Below, one piece after another: positions 30,790 through 41,417 of a stretch of 64,000 nt of DNA; positions within the stretch are counted from its first letter, which is position 1; each line of letters begins with the position of its first letter. The position numbers and the translations under genes are program-made. Origin of the DNA: Paraphaeosphaeria minitans (Eukaryota; Ascomycota; Dothideomycetes; Pleosporales; Didymosphaeriaceae); assembly GCA_015832175.1 (NCBI GenBank), contig WJXW01000003.1, positions 3,534,001-3,598,000 on the forward strand. The letters run 5' to 3'. The notes below the pieces were generated by a model. It worked only from the letters and a program-made list of their open reading frames with translations, searched no databases and had not been told where the DNA came from.

Positions 30790-31974
30790 TCAAACGACAT
30801 CCACGCGATCTAGCTCTTCCATCAGCCCCATTTTAGTCTTTTCATCCGCCCAGCTCATCTCAACCCCATTCTTAGCCAGCTTGACCATTTCTGCCTTGCT
30901 TAATCCGCAATATGTATACACTTTCTGCATATTGCCGTCGATCCAGACGTTATGCATGTACGTCGGATCGTCGCTATTAATGCACAACATGACCCCTGCT
31001 CTGATCAAACTCGTGATCTTTGGGAAAAGCGTCTCAGTACTCTGCCGGCGATGATACGCATGGGGACAGAGTGTCAAACCAATTCCTCGCTGCTTCAGCG
31101 CAGGAACCAATTCTGGCAGATCCAGCGCATTGAGCCCATGGTCGATGCGCTCTGTGCCCTGACCACCGCAAACGTCGAATATGGCCTCGCGAACATGATC
31201 TGCGGCGTCTTTTTGGTCCACGTCGCAGTGCAACGTGATGTGCAGACCATCCTCTTTGGCCATGTGGAAGCCTTTTTCAAACAGCAGAGGCGGTTTCTCG
31301 AACTCGTTCGCTGCAAGTCCCACGGCGTGGAACAAGCCCTTTCCGGTGCCGTCAGCTAACCTAGCCCACGGCCTTGCAGTAGCATACGCATCGAGACCTT
31401 CTTGCAAGGGTCGATCGCGCAGGAAGCAGAAGACCCAGTTACTCTTCACGCCGTACTTTTCCAGGCCATCCTTCTGCGCGCGCAAATAGCCGTTGAGAAT
31501 CGTCGGCACCGAAATGCCGCGCTCCGTATGTGCCTGCGTATCGAAGAAGGGCTCGCAATATCGGACATTCATCTCAGCACAACGAGAGAAATACTCCATG
31601 CCCAATTCATAGAAGTCGTCCTCCGTGATTAGTACTTGGCAGCCGGCGAAGTAGGCTTCTAAGAAAGTCGGGCGGCCATCGTCACCGTTCAGCTCTTTGC
31701 GATGGTTGTATGTTACTGCATCTTGACAATGTCAGTAGGCTCCCTGGGAAATTGGGCATTGTCCCTACTGAGATGAATCAATATAAAGTACCGTCATTGC
31801 GCAAGACACTCACCATGAATCTAGCAATTCTTCATAGGTTGCATAGGGAAGGTTGACGCTGTTCCGATTCGCCAATTTCCATCGGAGGGCTGGCGTCAAA
31901 GTGCCTTCGATATGTATATGGAGTTCCACCTTTGGCAGAGCTTTGATGAAAGGGGTTATCTCGAGGCCGTTCAT
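30790..31974 (-). CDS. Adenine/adenosine deaminase-family protein with altered active-site motif
   Basis: Two exons, 31814–31974 and about 30790–31721, about 364 residues. It follows the fungal adenine-deaminase (Aah1) layout: metal-binding H-x-H in V-E-L-H-I-H-I-E-G, then S-H-T-type D-T-Q-A-H-T-E-R-G-I-S, the catalytic region, R-I-D-H-G and N-S-D-D-P. Where the family usually has H-A-G-E, this protein has H-C-D-V-D, so the zinc-ligand His is kept but the proton-donating Glu is not in its usual place. The substrate may therefore differ from adenine. The one intron is awkward: donor G|GTGAGT at 31813 leaves phase 2, but the available acceptors (AG at 31722–31723, or 31716–31717) do not restore the frame. 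It is divergent from an ACS transporter. Confidence 0.75.
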
Positions 31975-32399
31975 CTTTGGGGACTGCGAAAGAATTCTTT
32001 CGAACGTGTAAATCGGGAATGCACTTGTGGTGTGTGATATCTGGGCATGCCGAAGTCGGCCGTCATGTACAGTCTACGCGGCGTTCTCCGGGACGAAGAG
32101 CGAAGGCGGCGGCGACCGACGCGATAAGAAAAAGTTTCGGACGGCGCTACCGTAAGCTTCTATCCATGGTTTAGGCCTGCTTTGGCCTAGCTCACTCCCC
32201 ATTCTCACTCCCTTATCTCGTGTTTATAGGCGCGCGTCTCCGCCGACCTTAGTCGGCAACAACAAGCCGGCTTAGTGGTGATAAGAATGTCATTTTGAAC
32301 GCTTGATAACGCCACACGAAGTTCACAGTAGATGGTACATGTATGCAGTCGTCGCTACCTCTGACCCAGACACAACTTCACAATCCCTAGTCTGACAAC
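31975..32399. promoter_or_regulatory. Divergent promoter region, deaminase / MFS transporter, with GATA sites
   Basis: 425 bp between the start codons. Four HGATAR-type words are present: GATAAG at 32123–32128, CTTATC (reverse) at 32212–32217, GATAAG at 32280–32285 and TGATAA at 32304–32309. About 1.2 would be expected by chance on both strands. A dyad CCG-N8-CGG at 32243–32256 is of the kind bound by zinc-cluster dimers. Together these suggest control by an AreA-type nitrogen regulator plus a pathway factor. Confidence 0.5.
32243..32256. promoter_or_regulatory. CCG-N8-CGG dyad, candidate zinc-cluster binding site
   Basis: The sequence GCCGACCTTAGTCGGC at 32242–32257 has five-base inverted arms around six bases. 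Such everted CGG half-sites are typical targets of Zn2Cys6 dimers. The nearest zinc-cluster gene in the window is the pseudogene at 24.5–26.5 kb. Confidence 0.4.
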
Positions 32400-34042
32400 A
32401 TGGATCCCTCCAAGCAAACCGAAGTTACGGCCTCACAGGCAACACCAGAAATTATCCATGTCGACGCGGAGCAAGAAGCGCTCGCAAAACGTGTGTTGCG
32501 CAAAATCGACTGGCGCCTCATACCTCTGATGTTTATCACGTACAACCTGAACTTCATGGACAAAGTCATCCTGTCGTCGGCATCGGTCTTTGGTCTGCGG
32601 GACGATACTGTGGGTACACCAAACTTGCGACCCAAGTATACAAGTAGGCTGACCGTTTCATAAAGGGCTTGGTGGGACAACAGTACTCCTGGGTAGGAAG
32701 CGTTTTCTACTTTGGATATTTTTTCTGGGAGTACCCAACCACCTATCTCATTCCCAGACTTCCTGTGGCCAAGTATCTGGCCATCACCACATTCATATGG
32801 GGTGCCGTGGTGGCACTCACAGCTGTGTGCACCAACTACGGGGGCCTCATAACTGTGAGATTCATCCTAGGAGCGGCTGAAGCTACTATTACTCCGGCCT
32901 TCATGTTCATTACCAGCACATGGTAAGTCTGGCAGTGGGATGCTCACTCATTCATGGTACTTACGATGGTCAGGTACACCCGCGACGAGATACCAACACG
33001 GACTGGATATTGGTTTGCCGGCAACTCAATCGGTGGCCTTATTGCGTCATTCCTCGCCTTTGGGATCGGCCATATCACAGATTCGCTGTCACCCTGGAAA
33101 TGGATGTATATCATCCTGGGAGTCTTGACATTCATATGGGCCATTCCGCTGCTGTTGTTTCTCCCCGACAGTATCGAAAAAGCCAAGTTCCTTACCGAAG
33201 AAGAGCGCAAGTTTGCTGCCGACCGTGTCGTAATCTCTGGAACAGGCAGCACTGCCAATGTCGTCTACAGGCTCGACCAAGCCATCGAATGCTTGATGGA
33301 CCCAAAGACCTGGCTCATTTTCAGCATGAGTCTGCTGACTCAGATCCCGAACGGAGGAACGCAAAACTTCGGTAACATCGTCCTCAAGAGCTTCGGCTTC
33401 ACGAGCTTGCAGTCGACCCTCCTTACCATCCCTGCGTCTGTCATCTCTGCGGGAACGATAGCGGGCACGGGCTGGATCGCAGGTCGCTTCCGCCAGCTGA
33501 ATTGCCTCCTCATAATTTGCGTCGTCATGCCCGCTGTTGTGGGCAGCTCGCTAATCTATGTCCGTCCTCGTACATCTCCAGGCGTTCAGTTGTTCGGATA
33601 CTTCCTGATGTCGACCGGCCCGGGTGCAATTCCATTGCTCATGTCTCTAGTGGGTGCGAACTACAAGGGTGTGACGAAGAAAATGACCATGATGGCACTT
33701 CTCTTCATCGCTTATTGTGCGGGAAACATTGCCGGTCCCCAATTCTTCCGTACCCAAGACGCTCCTCGCTACAACCTGGCTTTCCGAGCCATCTTGGTGT
33801 GCTACTCTCTCGTTGTCGGATTGGCCGTGGTTCTGAGATTTTACCTGCAGTGGTTGAATTCAAAGAGGGAGCGCGAAGAAGGAGTCAAGGGCAGTGCGGG
33901 AGCAGGAGGAGTGGTTGCTGGTGGCAAGATGGCGGATGAGGATGACAGGGTTGCTGCAGCGGCTGCGCAAATCGAGCTAAGGGCCGAAGACTACGACGAT
34001 GTCACCGACTGGAAGACCTTTGGATTCAGATATCGTCTGTAG
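32400..34042 (+). CDS. MFS transporter, anion:cation symporter (ACS) type
   Basis: Three exons, 32400–32609, 32666–32922 and 32974–34042, giving 511 residues. A 45-residue cytosolic start leads into R-L-I-P-L-M-F-I-T-Y-N-L-N-F-M-D-K, the first helix with the family's D-K signature. Helix 2 contains Q-Q-Y-S-W-V-G-S-V-F-Y-F-G-Y with the following E-Y-P-T-T-Y. The second half starts after a cytosolic loop (L-P-D-S-I-E-K-A-K-F-L-T-E-E-E) typical of the Dal5/Tna1 group. Substrates of relatives are small organic anions such as allantoate, ureidosuccinate or nicotinate. Being divergent from a purine-deaminase paralogue, a purine-derived or related nitrogen compound is a fair guess. A 60-residue Gly/Ala-rich and acidic tail ends the protein. 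Confidence 0.88.
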
Positions 34043-35426
34043 GTCAGCGATAATACTAGTTTGGCGACTGGTGTGCATATGGCGCACGCTCGCCCGCGAC
34101 ACCGGTCTACCGGTCGCAAAGTACATATAGATCTCTTTCCCATCGGGCATAGATCCGCCTTCCATTCAGAATAGATCTCGACGCAAATCTAATCCTAATT
34201 CATCCTGATTACCCATGCATTGAGACCCATGCCTACTCGCTCACAGTGAAGACACTCCGCAGTGAATCATCTGGGCCCAGATTTAAGCAGGGAGGACGGT
34301 TCTACGCCATTTGCCTCGATGCCGATATCGTTGTCCGCACCCTCGGCATGCATCTCGTGCCATCAACGTATAAGCCATGGTCCCTGAATGAATCGTAGTT
34401 GCCGACCGTGGCAATCATGCAAAGTACGAGTTTTGAGCCCTCGGTTGCTCGGCCCCAGACAGGGTCAATGTGATGTGTAATTGGATAATTTTGCGGGGCG
34501 TGATTGGCTGGCGTTTATCGCTTAGCTCGTTTGCCCATGTCAGGTGCCGTGTGCAGCATAGGGGGGGCTTATTAGTCACAACCGTCGGTTGGATATTGCC
34601 GGCAGAGCGAAGCCGGCAGCTGGGAAACTATGCATTTACGGCATGACTGCAAGACTCCTGAAACGATGCAGATTTCTTTCGACATTCACGGCCTGGTAAG
34701 TGGGGGCCTCACTTATCGTCTCCGCCTGTTAGGTAACACGGTCTTTAGACTGCTTGACTCGTCGTTCCCTCCACACTAAGTGTGACGAGGGTGATCTATA
34801 CTGTTCCTTGCTTAGAGCACGGTCTTGTCTGCGGAGTCTATGCGCATGTCGGAACAAGCTGACACGCGATATCTGGAGATATAATTATTTCAAATTTCTT
34901 ACGTTACAAGACAAAGCGTTTTGATCCCGACAATTAATCTGCCTGGGTGAAGCATTGCTATGAGGAGAAGGTTAAGTTGCTTTTGGCCTGAAGAGATTGC
35001 TTTCTTCTCGAGCATAATTTAGAAATACGGCAAACAAGGGTCAGAACACTGAAACTGGTCCCTCAAATAGCCCTTTACAGCTAAATTATAATCAAGAAGC
35101 GCTGTTGCGACCATAGATCGACAGCTGCAATTCAGGGCCCCTTGACCCTAGCTAGAGAAGACATTCATCCGACATATGCCAATTTTGTTCATGTGGATTT
35201 ACAGTACAAAGGGGCCGACTGTAGAGGTCTAACAAGCAAAATAGCAAGATAAGCAGCGACGTTTTTCCTTCACAGTATTGTTCCAGCAACTGTTCCCATC
35301 ATCCCGTATATATGTGGCATCGCAATAACCTCGTAATTTAGTACCTCTAGCCTAGGAGCAATAAAGCGGAAGCGAGGCTGGCACACTTTACACGAAAAGT
35401 CAAATACAAATCCTGGCAGCATCTTT
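34043..35426. other. Gene-free stretch downstream of the MFS gene
   Basis: Moderately A/T-rich from about 34860 onwards. No gene, RNA or clear repeat was recognised. It merges on the right with the degraded ORF set. Confidence 0.45.
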
Positions 35427-36175
35427 TCACGCTGTAAGATCACCGTAGTAACACAAAACAACGTCTCTACTGTCTGCTAGCGTTTCTGGCAAGCGTGCCT
35501 CGATTGCTGCAAGAAGAGAGTTGAACATCTCAACTGCTTCAATTACCTGGCCAGGAGGGGAAGGCAAAAGAACCCGTAGATCATTCTTATGCATATGTAC
35601 GTCATGAAGGCATAGACCAGAAGGCTCAGTGAATACCTTGCCTGTGCGTATCATGTCAAGCCAGGCTTCGAGTACGGTCTCCGAGGTGTGCCATTTGATC
35701 CAGCCATTATCAAGTCCATCCAAATCGTCGAGACTGTAACACATTGCTCCGTGCTGGTCTCTTGGCCATGTCTTGAATGCTCTTAGCAAGGCTTCTGTGA
35801 TCGGAAGGAGAGTCGCTTACGGTAACCCCAGCGCATAGGTAACTGTTGTAGGTCATCTTGTATAATGTCAAATATCGGCTGCTATCGCCTTCGTCGTCGA
35901 GCAGTCCATTGACCTCAGAAATAACGTTTTTCAGCAATGCAAATCCAGTAACGAAGTGATATAAGCACAAGCCTTCGATAATGTAGGGCTGTTTAGATAA
36001 AGGCAGCCGAGTGGGCTGTCAGCTTAGGACAGATTCGCATTGTTTCTGGGCCGTGTTTCTCAAACCAGCTCCGAGGAAGTAGGTCCTCAATTTTGCTGCC
36101 TGCGCCCGTCCAAGCCAAGCGCACCAGCCCGTTGTGAAGCTGAGCGCACCTTGTGACATCATAAGCGTTTAACAT
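35427..36175 (-). pseudogene. Frameshifted ORF set of unknown family
   Basis: Three minus-strand frames with coding-like composition follow each other: 35993–36175 (M-L-N-A-Y-D-V-T-R), 35710–35970 (L-C-L-Y-H-F-V-T-G) and 35427–35789 (W-I-K-W-H-T-S-E-T-V). The first meets a stop at the point where the second frame already reads Q-P-Y-I-I-E-G-L without any GT–AG pair between, which implies a frameshift. A 26-nt GT…AG stretch between the second and third is too short for a normal intron. I do not recognise the family. It lies beside A/T-rich, RIP-like DNA, so a decaying accessory gene is likely. Confidence 0.4.
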
Positions 36176-37210
36176 TTACGACAGCGGAGCATCGGCGATA
36201 ATTGACGGCAACTGACCTTTAAGAACATCAGGACGAGCGCGGGCAATCTCCCTGCTCTAAGCCCTGTGCGTAGCTGACGAAGGCTCCCTGCGGCTCCAAT
36301 CCAGCAGCTACACAGTAGTCAATTGCCAGACACTCTGTGGTAATGCAAGGGTGCAGAGTAAGGATCGGGGATCCGAGCGGGTACCGCATGGGATGCGAGT
36401 GCGACTAAAACCAATAGATCAGTTCACCCATTTCTTTGACAGAATTATATTTATACTACCTAGGCAATTTTAGAAACGTTGACATCCTTCCTGCACACCA
36501 CTCTTTGCACGCAGCAGTTAAGGAACGACAGCGGGCAGATCTTTAATGGTCGCTGGCAGACCTGCAACCAGATTTAGCCAAGTTCTATGCACGCCAAGAC
36601 GCTATTTAAATTTAGCTTAGAAAGTTAGCTAATTCTATACACTAATCTCATTTTGATACTAGTCCCCGTTAACTCTAGCCTCCACTAACTCCAATCCTAC
36701 CTACCTCCAACCTTTTGACCAACCCTAATCCTATCTACTGTAGCCTGATTAGTATAGGCTTATTTAGCGCCTTGGTGTGCATGGAACTTGCCCGAATCCA
36801 ATTGCAGGTCTGCCAGCAATCCATTAGAGATCTGCCCGCTATCTCGCTCCAGCTTTTAACAAGCCAAAACACTTCTTTTCTCTTTGACAATCGTAATACA
36901 TGGACGAAAGAATTGAGCGTTCAAACTTCCGAACATTGGCCTGAGGTCGACGCAAACAAGGGCGTGTTTGGCGTTCCACAACAGATCAGCCTTAAATTGC
37001 GGCGACAACACGGCTGGTAACGCTCACATCCTTCAATATCCCACCCTTGGTGTGATCTGACAAAACGCATCCGCAGTCCGGTTGCCACGTACCTTTCTGT
37101 TTCTCGTTCACTCAGTGCATCCTCTGACACCTCCGCTAGCTGCAAGAGCTCCCGCATTCGACAGGGTCTACGGTTTATTTGAAATAAGTGTTCACGGCAA
37201 GCCTGGAACA
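36176..37210. other. A/T-rich, RIP-like intergenic stretch
   Basis: From about 36440 to 36770 the sequence is dense in TTTA, CTAA and TA steps, again like a RIP-altered repeat relic. The right end contains the promoter of the 836-residue protein gene. No gene was seen. Confidence 0.45.
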
Positions 37211-39721
37211 ATGCCAGCTCCATTCAATCCTCGATTTGATCCTTTCAATCCTGAACACACGAGGGATCTTCCGGATCTGGATCTCAACGGCATCGACTAC
37301 AACGACCCTGAAAGCTTCTTCCGTGCTATAGGCGGTGGAGCCGGAACCAACCTCCCAATCCCTAAGTTGATATCTCCGTCGGAAGTAAGAAAGAAATCAA
37401 GAGATTACTCCAGGCGGATATTCAGCAACCAGACTCTCTTGAAGGACATACTCGATCGCCATGAGCCCACCATCCAGAAACGATGGGCCAAGAAGACTAG
37501 GAATCAGCGTCTAGGGATCTTACTCGAAGCCTGGCCACACATGTCCGCCACACATCGACCTGATTTTCTAGCGTTCCGGAAAGAGACGGAAGGTCAGTGC
37601 GAAACTGGTACTAAGTTCCGGGACGCGTATCTGTATCCGTACATTAACCTTGAAGATCTTACCAAGCCAAGGACACTCTTGCTTATGCTTCAATCTCGAG
37701 CTCGTAATCATACGGAAATGTTTGCGTCTGCGGATTTCGAGCCGGTACGCCTGGGCCGTGTCTCCAAAGCAATTGTACCTCCCTTTCTCAATGAATACAC
37801 GATGATGCTAATAGGTCGGACAACCCCCGAGAAGTATGGGGAACTCGTTTCCTGGGACGCAGACGACAATGCGTTCGACTCCATGATCTCTGGTAAGGGC
37901 ATGATACCTGGCGAAGGACTTTTAGTCCTTGAAATCCAAGAGAGGATTATGCGTTTCTTAGTGGACTTTTGTAAACTTATACTACACGATATCCCGGCCT
38001 CTGATTTGATAAGCGACAAATGGCCTCGGCAATCGCAAGTTGTATTAGCTCGAGATGCCGTCGATGGCTTGGCTTCTCAGGCTGCCATGGCAGCGGAAGC
38101 CCCTTACCGGCTTCCAGCAGAAATGGATCTATCTCGACTAGAGTCACTCCTGGAGGCAAAGAGATCCGCGGCGGAAGACCATATTTGGGCGTTACGGGAA
38201 GATCCGGGATATTTTGCATCATCTATACTGGACTACAGGGACCACCGTCAAGAGACACTCAAGGACACGAACGGACGCAGCCACCCGATTTTGGACGTCG
38301 GACGTAAAGATATCTTTTGGCACCGTGTCTTAGGAAATGTCATGACGAATGCTCACATTGGCTTGGAGATCTGGAGTGAACTGCTCGTCCAAGTGAAGGA
38401 CCTTCGGAGACTTCAGTCGCGATATAAAAAGAACATCACACCGGAGAAGGCTTTGCCGGGAGAATACCTCGACGCTCTGCTGAGGTTCCAACATTACCTG
38501 AATCAAGCCATGAAAGACCCAATTCGCCAGCTGAAGCATTGCGCATACTCATCGCCTCCCCTCCAACATCTATTTGTTCGCCTTCCACCCGCAGATTCAA
38601 GCACCCCAATGATCAATATCATGAGCAAGCCGGGCCTCAAAAATGATAGGATCGAGACCGAACTCATCTGGCTGCTCCAGACCCTGATCGAAGATGGTAG
38701 TACACTGTTCCTTATTGGTCCTACGAACGTGGTCGACGAACTAGAACGTCTCATCCAGAGCGACGCCAAAGCGAAAGGGCTGATCTCTGCGCATGTTGCC
38801 GATGTCTTCTCCGATCTGTCGATCATCTGCGAAGCGCTTAGGCAACTGAAGACCTACCAGCCCTGGGCGCGGGGTTTCGAAAACGCGCTCGTAGAGAAGG
38901 AGGACGGTATAAAAACCGAGTTCACCCAGCACACGCGATCCTGGAGCTTGGTCATGAAAGGCATAGACGGCCCAAACCAGAAGAAGATCATCCGCCTAGG
39001 CGAGCCTACAGGAACCAAGTTCCACTACCCTATCGACAAGAGTCGGACCAAGAGAAATGTGGATGCTATGCGATCTGCAGAGAAAGAACTCGACGCTTTC
39101 TGGCAGGCTGTGGATGAGAATTTACGCAAGAGGAAGATAGCTGGTACGGCGCTTTGGCAACTGCTCTCGCAAGAAAAGATTCTCCACAGGACACCAGAGT
39201 GGGTGGAGCAGGACAACTCGGCGAAGCAGGACCTGGAGTACAATATCACTATGCCACTGTCGGAGCTATATCTCGACCTTGAACAGAGGACCCAGAGTAC
39301 CATCGGCCACACTACGTCGACACCAAAAGCGCCAAAACCCAAGACCAAAGGCACGCCAGCTGCGGAAACGGACCTTCCTGAGACCGTCTTCGCTCAGCCC
39401 GCCGCTCAGCCGACTTTTCGCCTCGACGCCCGAGCTTTTAAAGTGTTCCGCATCCTGTTCTACACGCCCCAGCTAAATTCCACCCCTGGAGAAGTCCCTT
39501 GGACAGAATTCTTACATGCGATGGTTGCTACTGGATTCGCACCCGAGAAGCTGTATGGCAGTGTGTGGCAGTTCAGCCCGAGCGGACTAGACGTTGAAAG
39601 AAGCATTCAGTTCCATGAACCCCACCCTGTTGGGAAGCTGAGCTACAGGGTGGCGAGACGTATTGGGAGAAGGTTGAATAGGGCTTATGGGTGGGAAGGT
39701 TCGATGTTTCTGCCCAAATGA
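37211..39721 (+). CDS. Conserved-looking fungal hypothetical protein, 836 residues
   Basis: Single intronless exon from the ATG at 37211 (the frame is open 43 codons further up but without an ATG). The start has an acidic, Pro/Asp-rich stretch (F-N-P-R-F-D-P-F-N-P, D-L-P-D-L-D-L-N-G). A helical region follows with Q-K-R-W-A-K-K-T-R-N-Q-R and L-L-E-A-W-P-H-M-S-A-T-H-R-P-D-F, a pattern I associate with a large Pezizomycotina-only family lacking known catalytic motifs. There is no signal peptide or membrane segment. About residues 735–760 a Lys/Pro/Thr-rich linker separates a C-terminal module (F-K-V-F-R-I-L-F, then F-H-E-P-H-P-V-G-K-L). The protein is probably soluble. The function is unknown; it borders RIP-like DNA, which suits an accessory gene. 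Confidence 0.8.
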   Translation: MPAPFNPRFDPFNPEHTRDLPDLDLNGIDYNDPESFFRAIGGGAGTNLPIPKLISPSEVRKKSRDYSRRIFSNQTLLKDILDRHEPTIQKRWAKKTRNQRLGILLEAWPHMSATHRPDFLAFRKETEGQCETGTKFRDAYLYPYINLEDLTKPRTLLLMLQSRARNHTEMFASADFEPVRLGRVSKAIVPPFLNEYTMMLIGRTTPEKYGELVSWDADDNAFDSMISGKGMIPGEGLLVLEIQERIMRFLVDFCKLILHDIPASDLISDKWPRQSQVVLARDAVDGLASQAAMAAEAPYRLPAEMDLSRLESLLEAKRSAAEDHIWALREDPGYFASSILDYRDHRQETLKDTNGRSHPILDVGRKDIFWHRVLGNVMTNAHIGLEIWSELLVQVKDLRRLQSRYKKNITPEKALPGEYLDALLRFQHYLNQAMKDPIRQLKHCAYSSPPLQHLFVRLPPADSSTPMINIMSKPGLKNDRIETELIWLLQTLIEDGSTLFLIGPTNVVDELERLIQSDAKAKGLISAHVADVFSDLSIICEALRQLKTYQPWARGFENALVEKEDGIKTEFTQHTRSWSLVMKGIDGPNQKKIIRLGEPTGTKFHYPIDKSRTKRNVDAMRSAEKELDAFWQAVDENLRKRKIAGTALWQLLSQEKILHRTPEWVEQDNSAKQDLEYNITMPLSELYLDLEQRTQSTIGHTTSTPKAPKPKTKGTPAAETDLPETVFAQPAAQPTFRLDARAFKVFRILFYTPQLNSTPGEVPWTEFLHAMVATGFAPEKLYGSVWQFSPSGLDVERSIQFHEPHPVGKLSYRVARRIGRRLNRAYGWEGSMFLPK

Positions 39722-40586
39722 TGTCTGTGTGATGTAGGTGCTGATACACTACCGTCGGTGTAGGTGGCTTATCGTTGGGAGGTAAGACTACACTATAGCC
39801 TTCTCTTTGATCAAAACTAAGTATGGAATCAAGGTGGAGTGTCCTTCTTTTATCAGCGATTTGGCTTAATGTTTCAAATATCCTAAGCTACAAGGTCGTC
39901 CTGACTTCTATCTTTGTGACCATCCCCACAGTCTCATTTGCCTATATTTTCAGGTCTTGTTAACTGTAATAGACACAGTGCTGGTAAGAAGACCAGGATA
40001 TTGATCTTTGATGTGCTGCGACGAGACAGCAGAGTGCTGGTATATAAACGCAAAATTAAATGTACCTTTCACATACGACCATAGGACACTGAAAACTAGG
40101 CTTCCCGTCCGCTCAGCCATATATAAGCAGTGTACCGGCGGATCAGTAGTTGCGTGGGTGACCAGCAGCGAATCCCCGCTGTTGTATGTTTTTTGCGTTG
40201 CGAGATGCATAGATTTTTTGCTGCTGTGGGTCTTAGACACGGCTAGCATGGGCGCTAGAGCTTGCTGTACACACTAGACTACTGCAATATTCCTGCATAA
40301 TTCCTTTCTTTTTACTGCAATTGTAGGTCATAAATTTGTAGGTAATATTAGTCGAGGAGCAAGCTATGTATAATTGTCGTGGTGGTGAACGCTCGCATGT
40401 GCAGTTTAACTATTTAGACGCTAACCCGACCCCAAAACCAGGGTCGATAACATCATCCCTCCCCGCACCCCAACTGTCACGTTTCACGCGCGGTTGTTTA
40501 CGCGTCGCCAAAAAGCCACGATTTACGAAAAACTACTATACTTCCACGCGACGAACACTTCCCACGGCAATTATATACCAGGCAGA
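39722..40586. other. Intergenic region
   Basis: 865 bp with the 3' flank of the orphan gene and the promoter of the membrane-protein gene. An A/T-rich patch lies at about 40290–40375. No gene was seen. Confidence 0.45.
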
Positions 40587-41332
40587 ATGTCCGCACAAGC
40601 CGCGGCAACTCGCCTGCGCCGTACTTTCCACTACCCCTCCGAATCCGACGATGAAGATGCCGTAGAAGCCGGCATGGACGAGCAAGGTGCGCCGACCACC
40701 ACCTTCCTTGTCTTCTCCTCTACATACTGCCAGAGCTTCCGCCCGCACCCCCTCTCTTCCCTCAACCCACACTGACACCGAACCCAGACCAAGCGCACCT
40801 CCTCACCACCCTCTCAACCCACGACACGCACACAACCTCAACCTACACCCACCTCCTCCTCCTCCTCCCGCTCCTCCCAATCCTGCTCTACATCCCGCAC
40901 CTCATCCGCGCCTCCACCCTCCCCGTCGCCGGTCTCGCGATCCCCTCCCTCCTCGCCTCCGCATATACATTGTACTTTCTTCCCCTACCCCCGGTGCGCA
41001 TTTCCGTGTCGCACGTCGCGGGCCTCCAACCCTTGGCGAGAGCGAAACCGCAGCCATCGGCGCCGAAAGCAGAACGGCGGCCTGTGCCTTATATATCCGA
41101 CGCGACGGCGGAGGTGGTAGCGCGGTACATCGTCGCTGCGAACGGGGTTCTGTGCGGGGTGCTTGCGGTGGCGGAGATGCTGCAGGGGCGGTCGTGGGGC
41201 GCAGGGATGAGCGTGGGAGGGGGTTATCTTCCTGGGCTGGTGTTTACGGTGGTGCTTTTTGCGAGGCGGGAGTTGCGGGCTGTGGATATGAGTGAGTTGG
41301 AGCGGTTGCGGTATCAGAGCAAGGGTATGTGA
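40587..41332 (+). CDS. Small multi-pass membrane protein of unknown function
   Basis: Two exons, 40587–40686 and 40788–41332, with a 101-nt intron (phase 1), giving 214 residues. The N-terminal 40 residues are soluble with an acidic S-E-S-D-D-E-D patch, a possible CK2 site. Four hydrophobic segments follow: H-L-L-L-L-L-P-L-L-P-I-L-L-Y, then L-P-V-A-G-L-A-I-P-S-L-L-A, then Y-I-V-A-A-N-G-V-L-C-G-V-L-A-V, and G-L-V-F-T-V-V-L-F-A. The protein ends soon after in an Arg/Glu-rich cytosolic tail. I do not recognise a named family. The intron is supported by the phase match and by the ATG being preceded by a normal leader. Confidence 0.65.
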
Positions 41333-41417
41333 AGGATGGTGGCTTGGAGTCAACTAGACTGGACTGTTTGGAGTAGGCATGATACCCGTCTAAGAAAATG
41401 TGAATGTGGATCATAAT

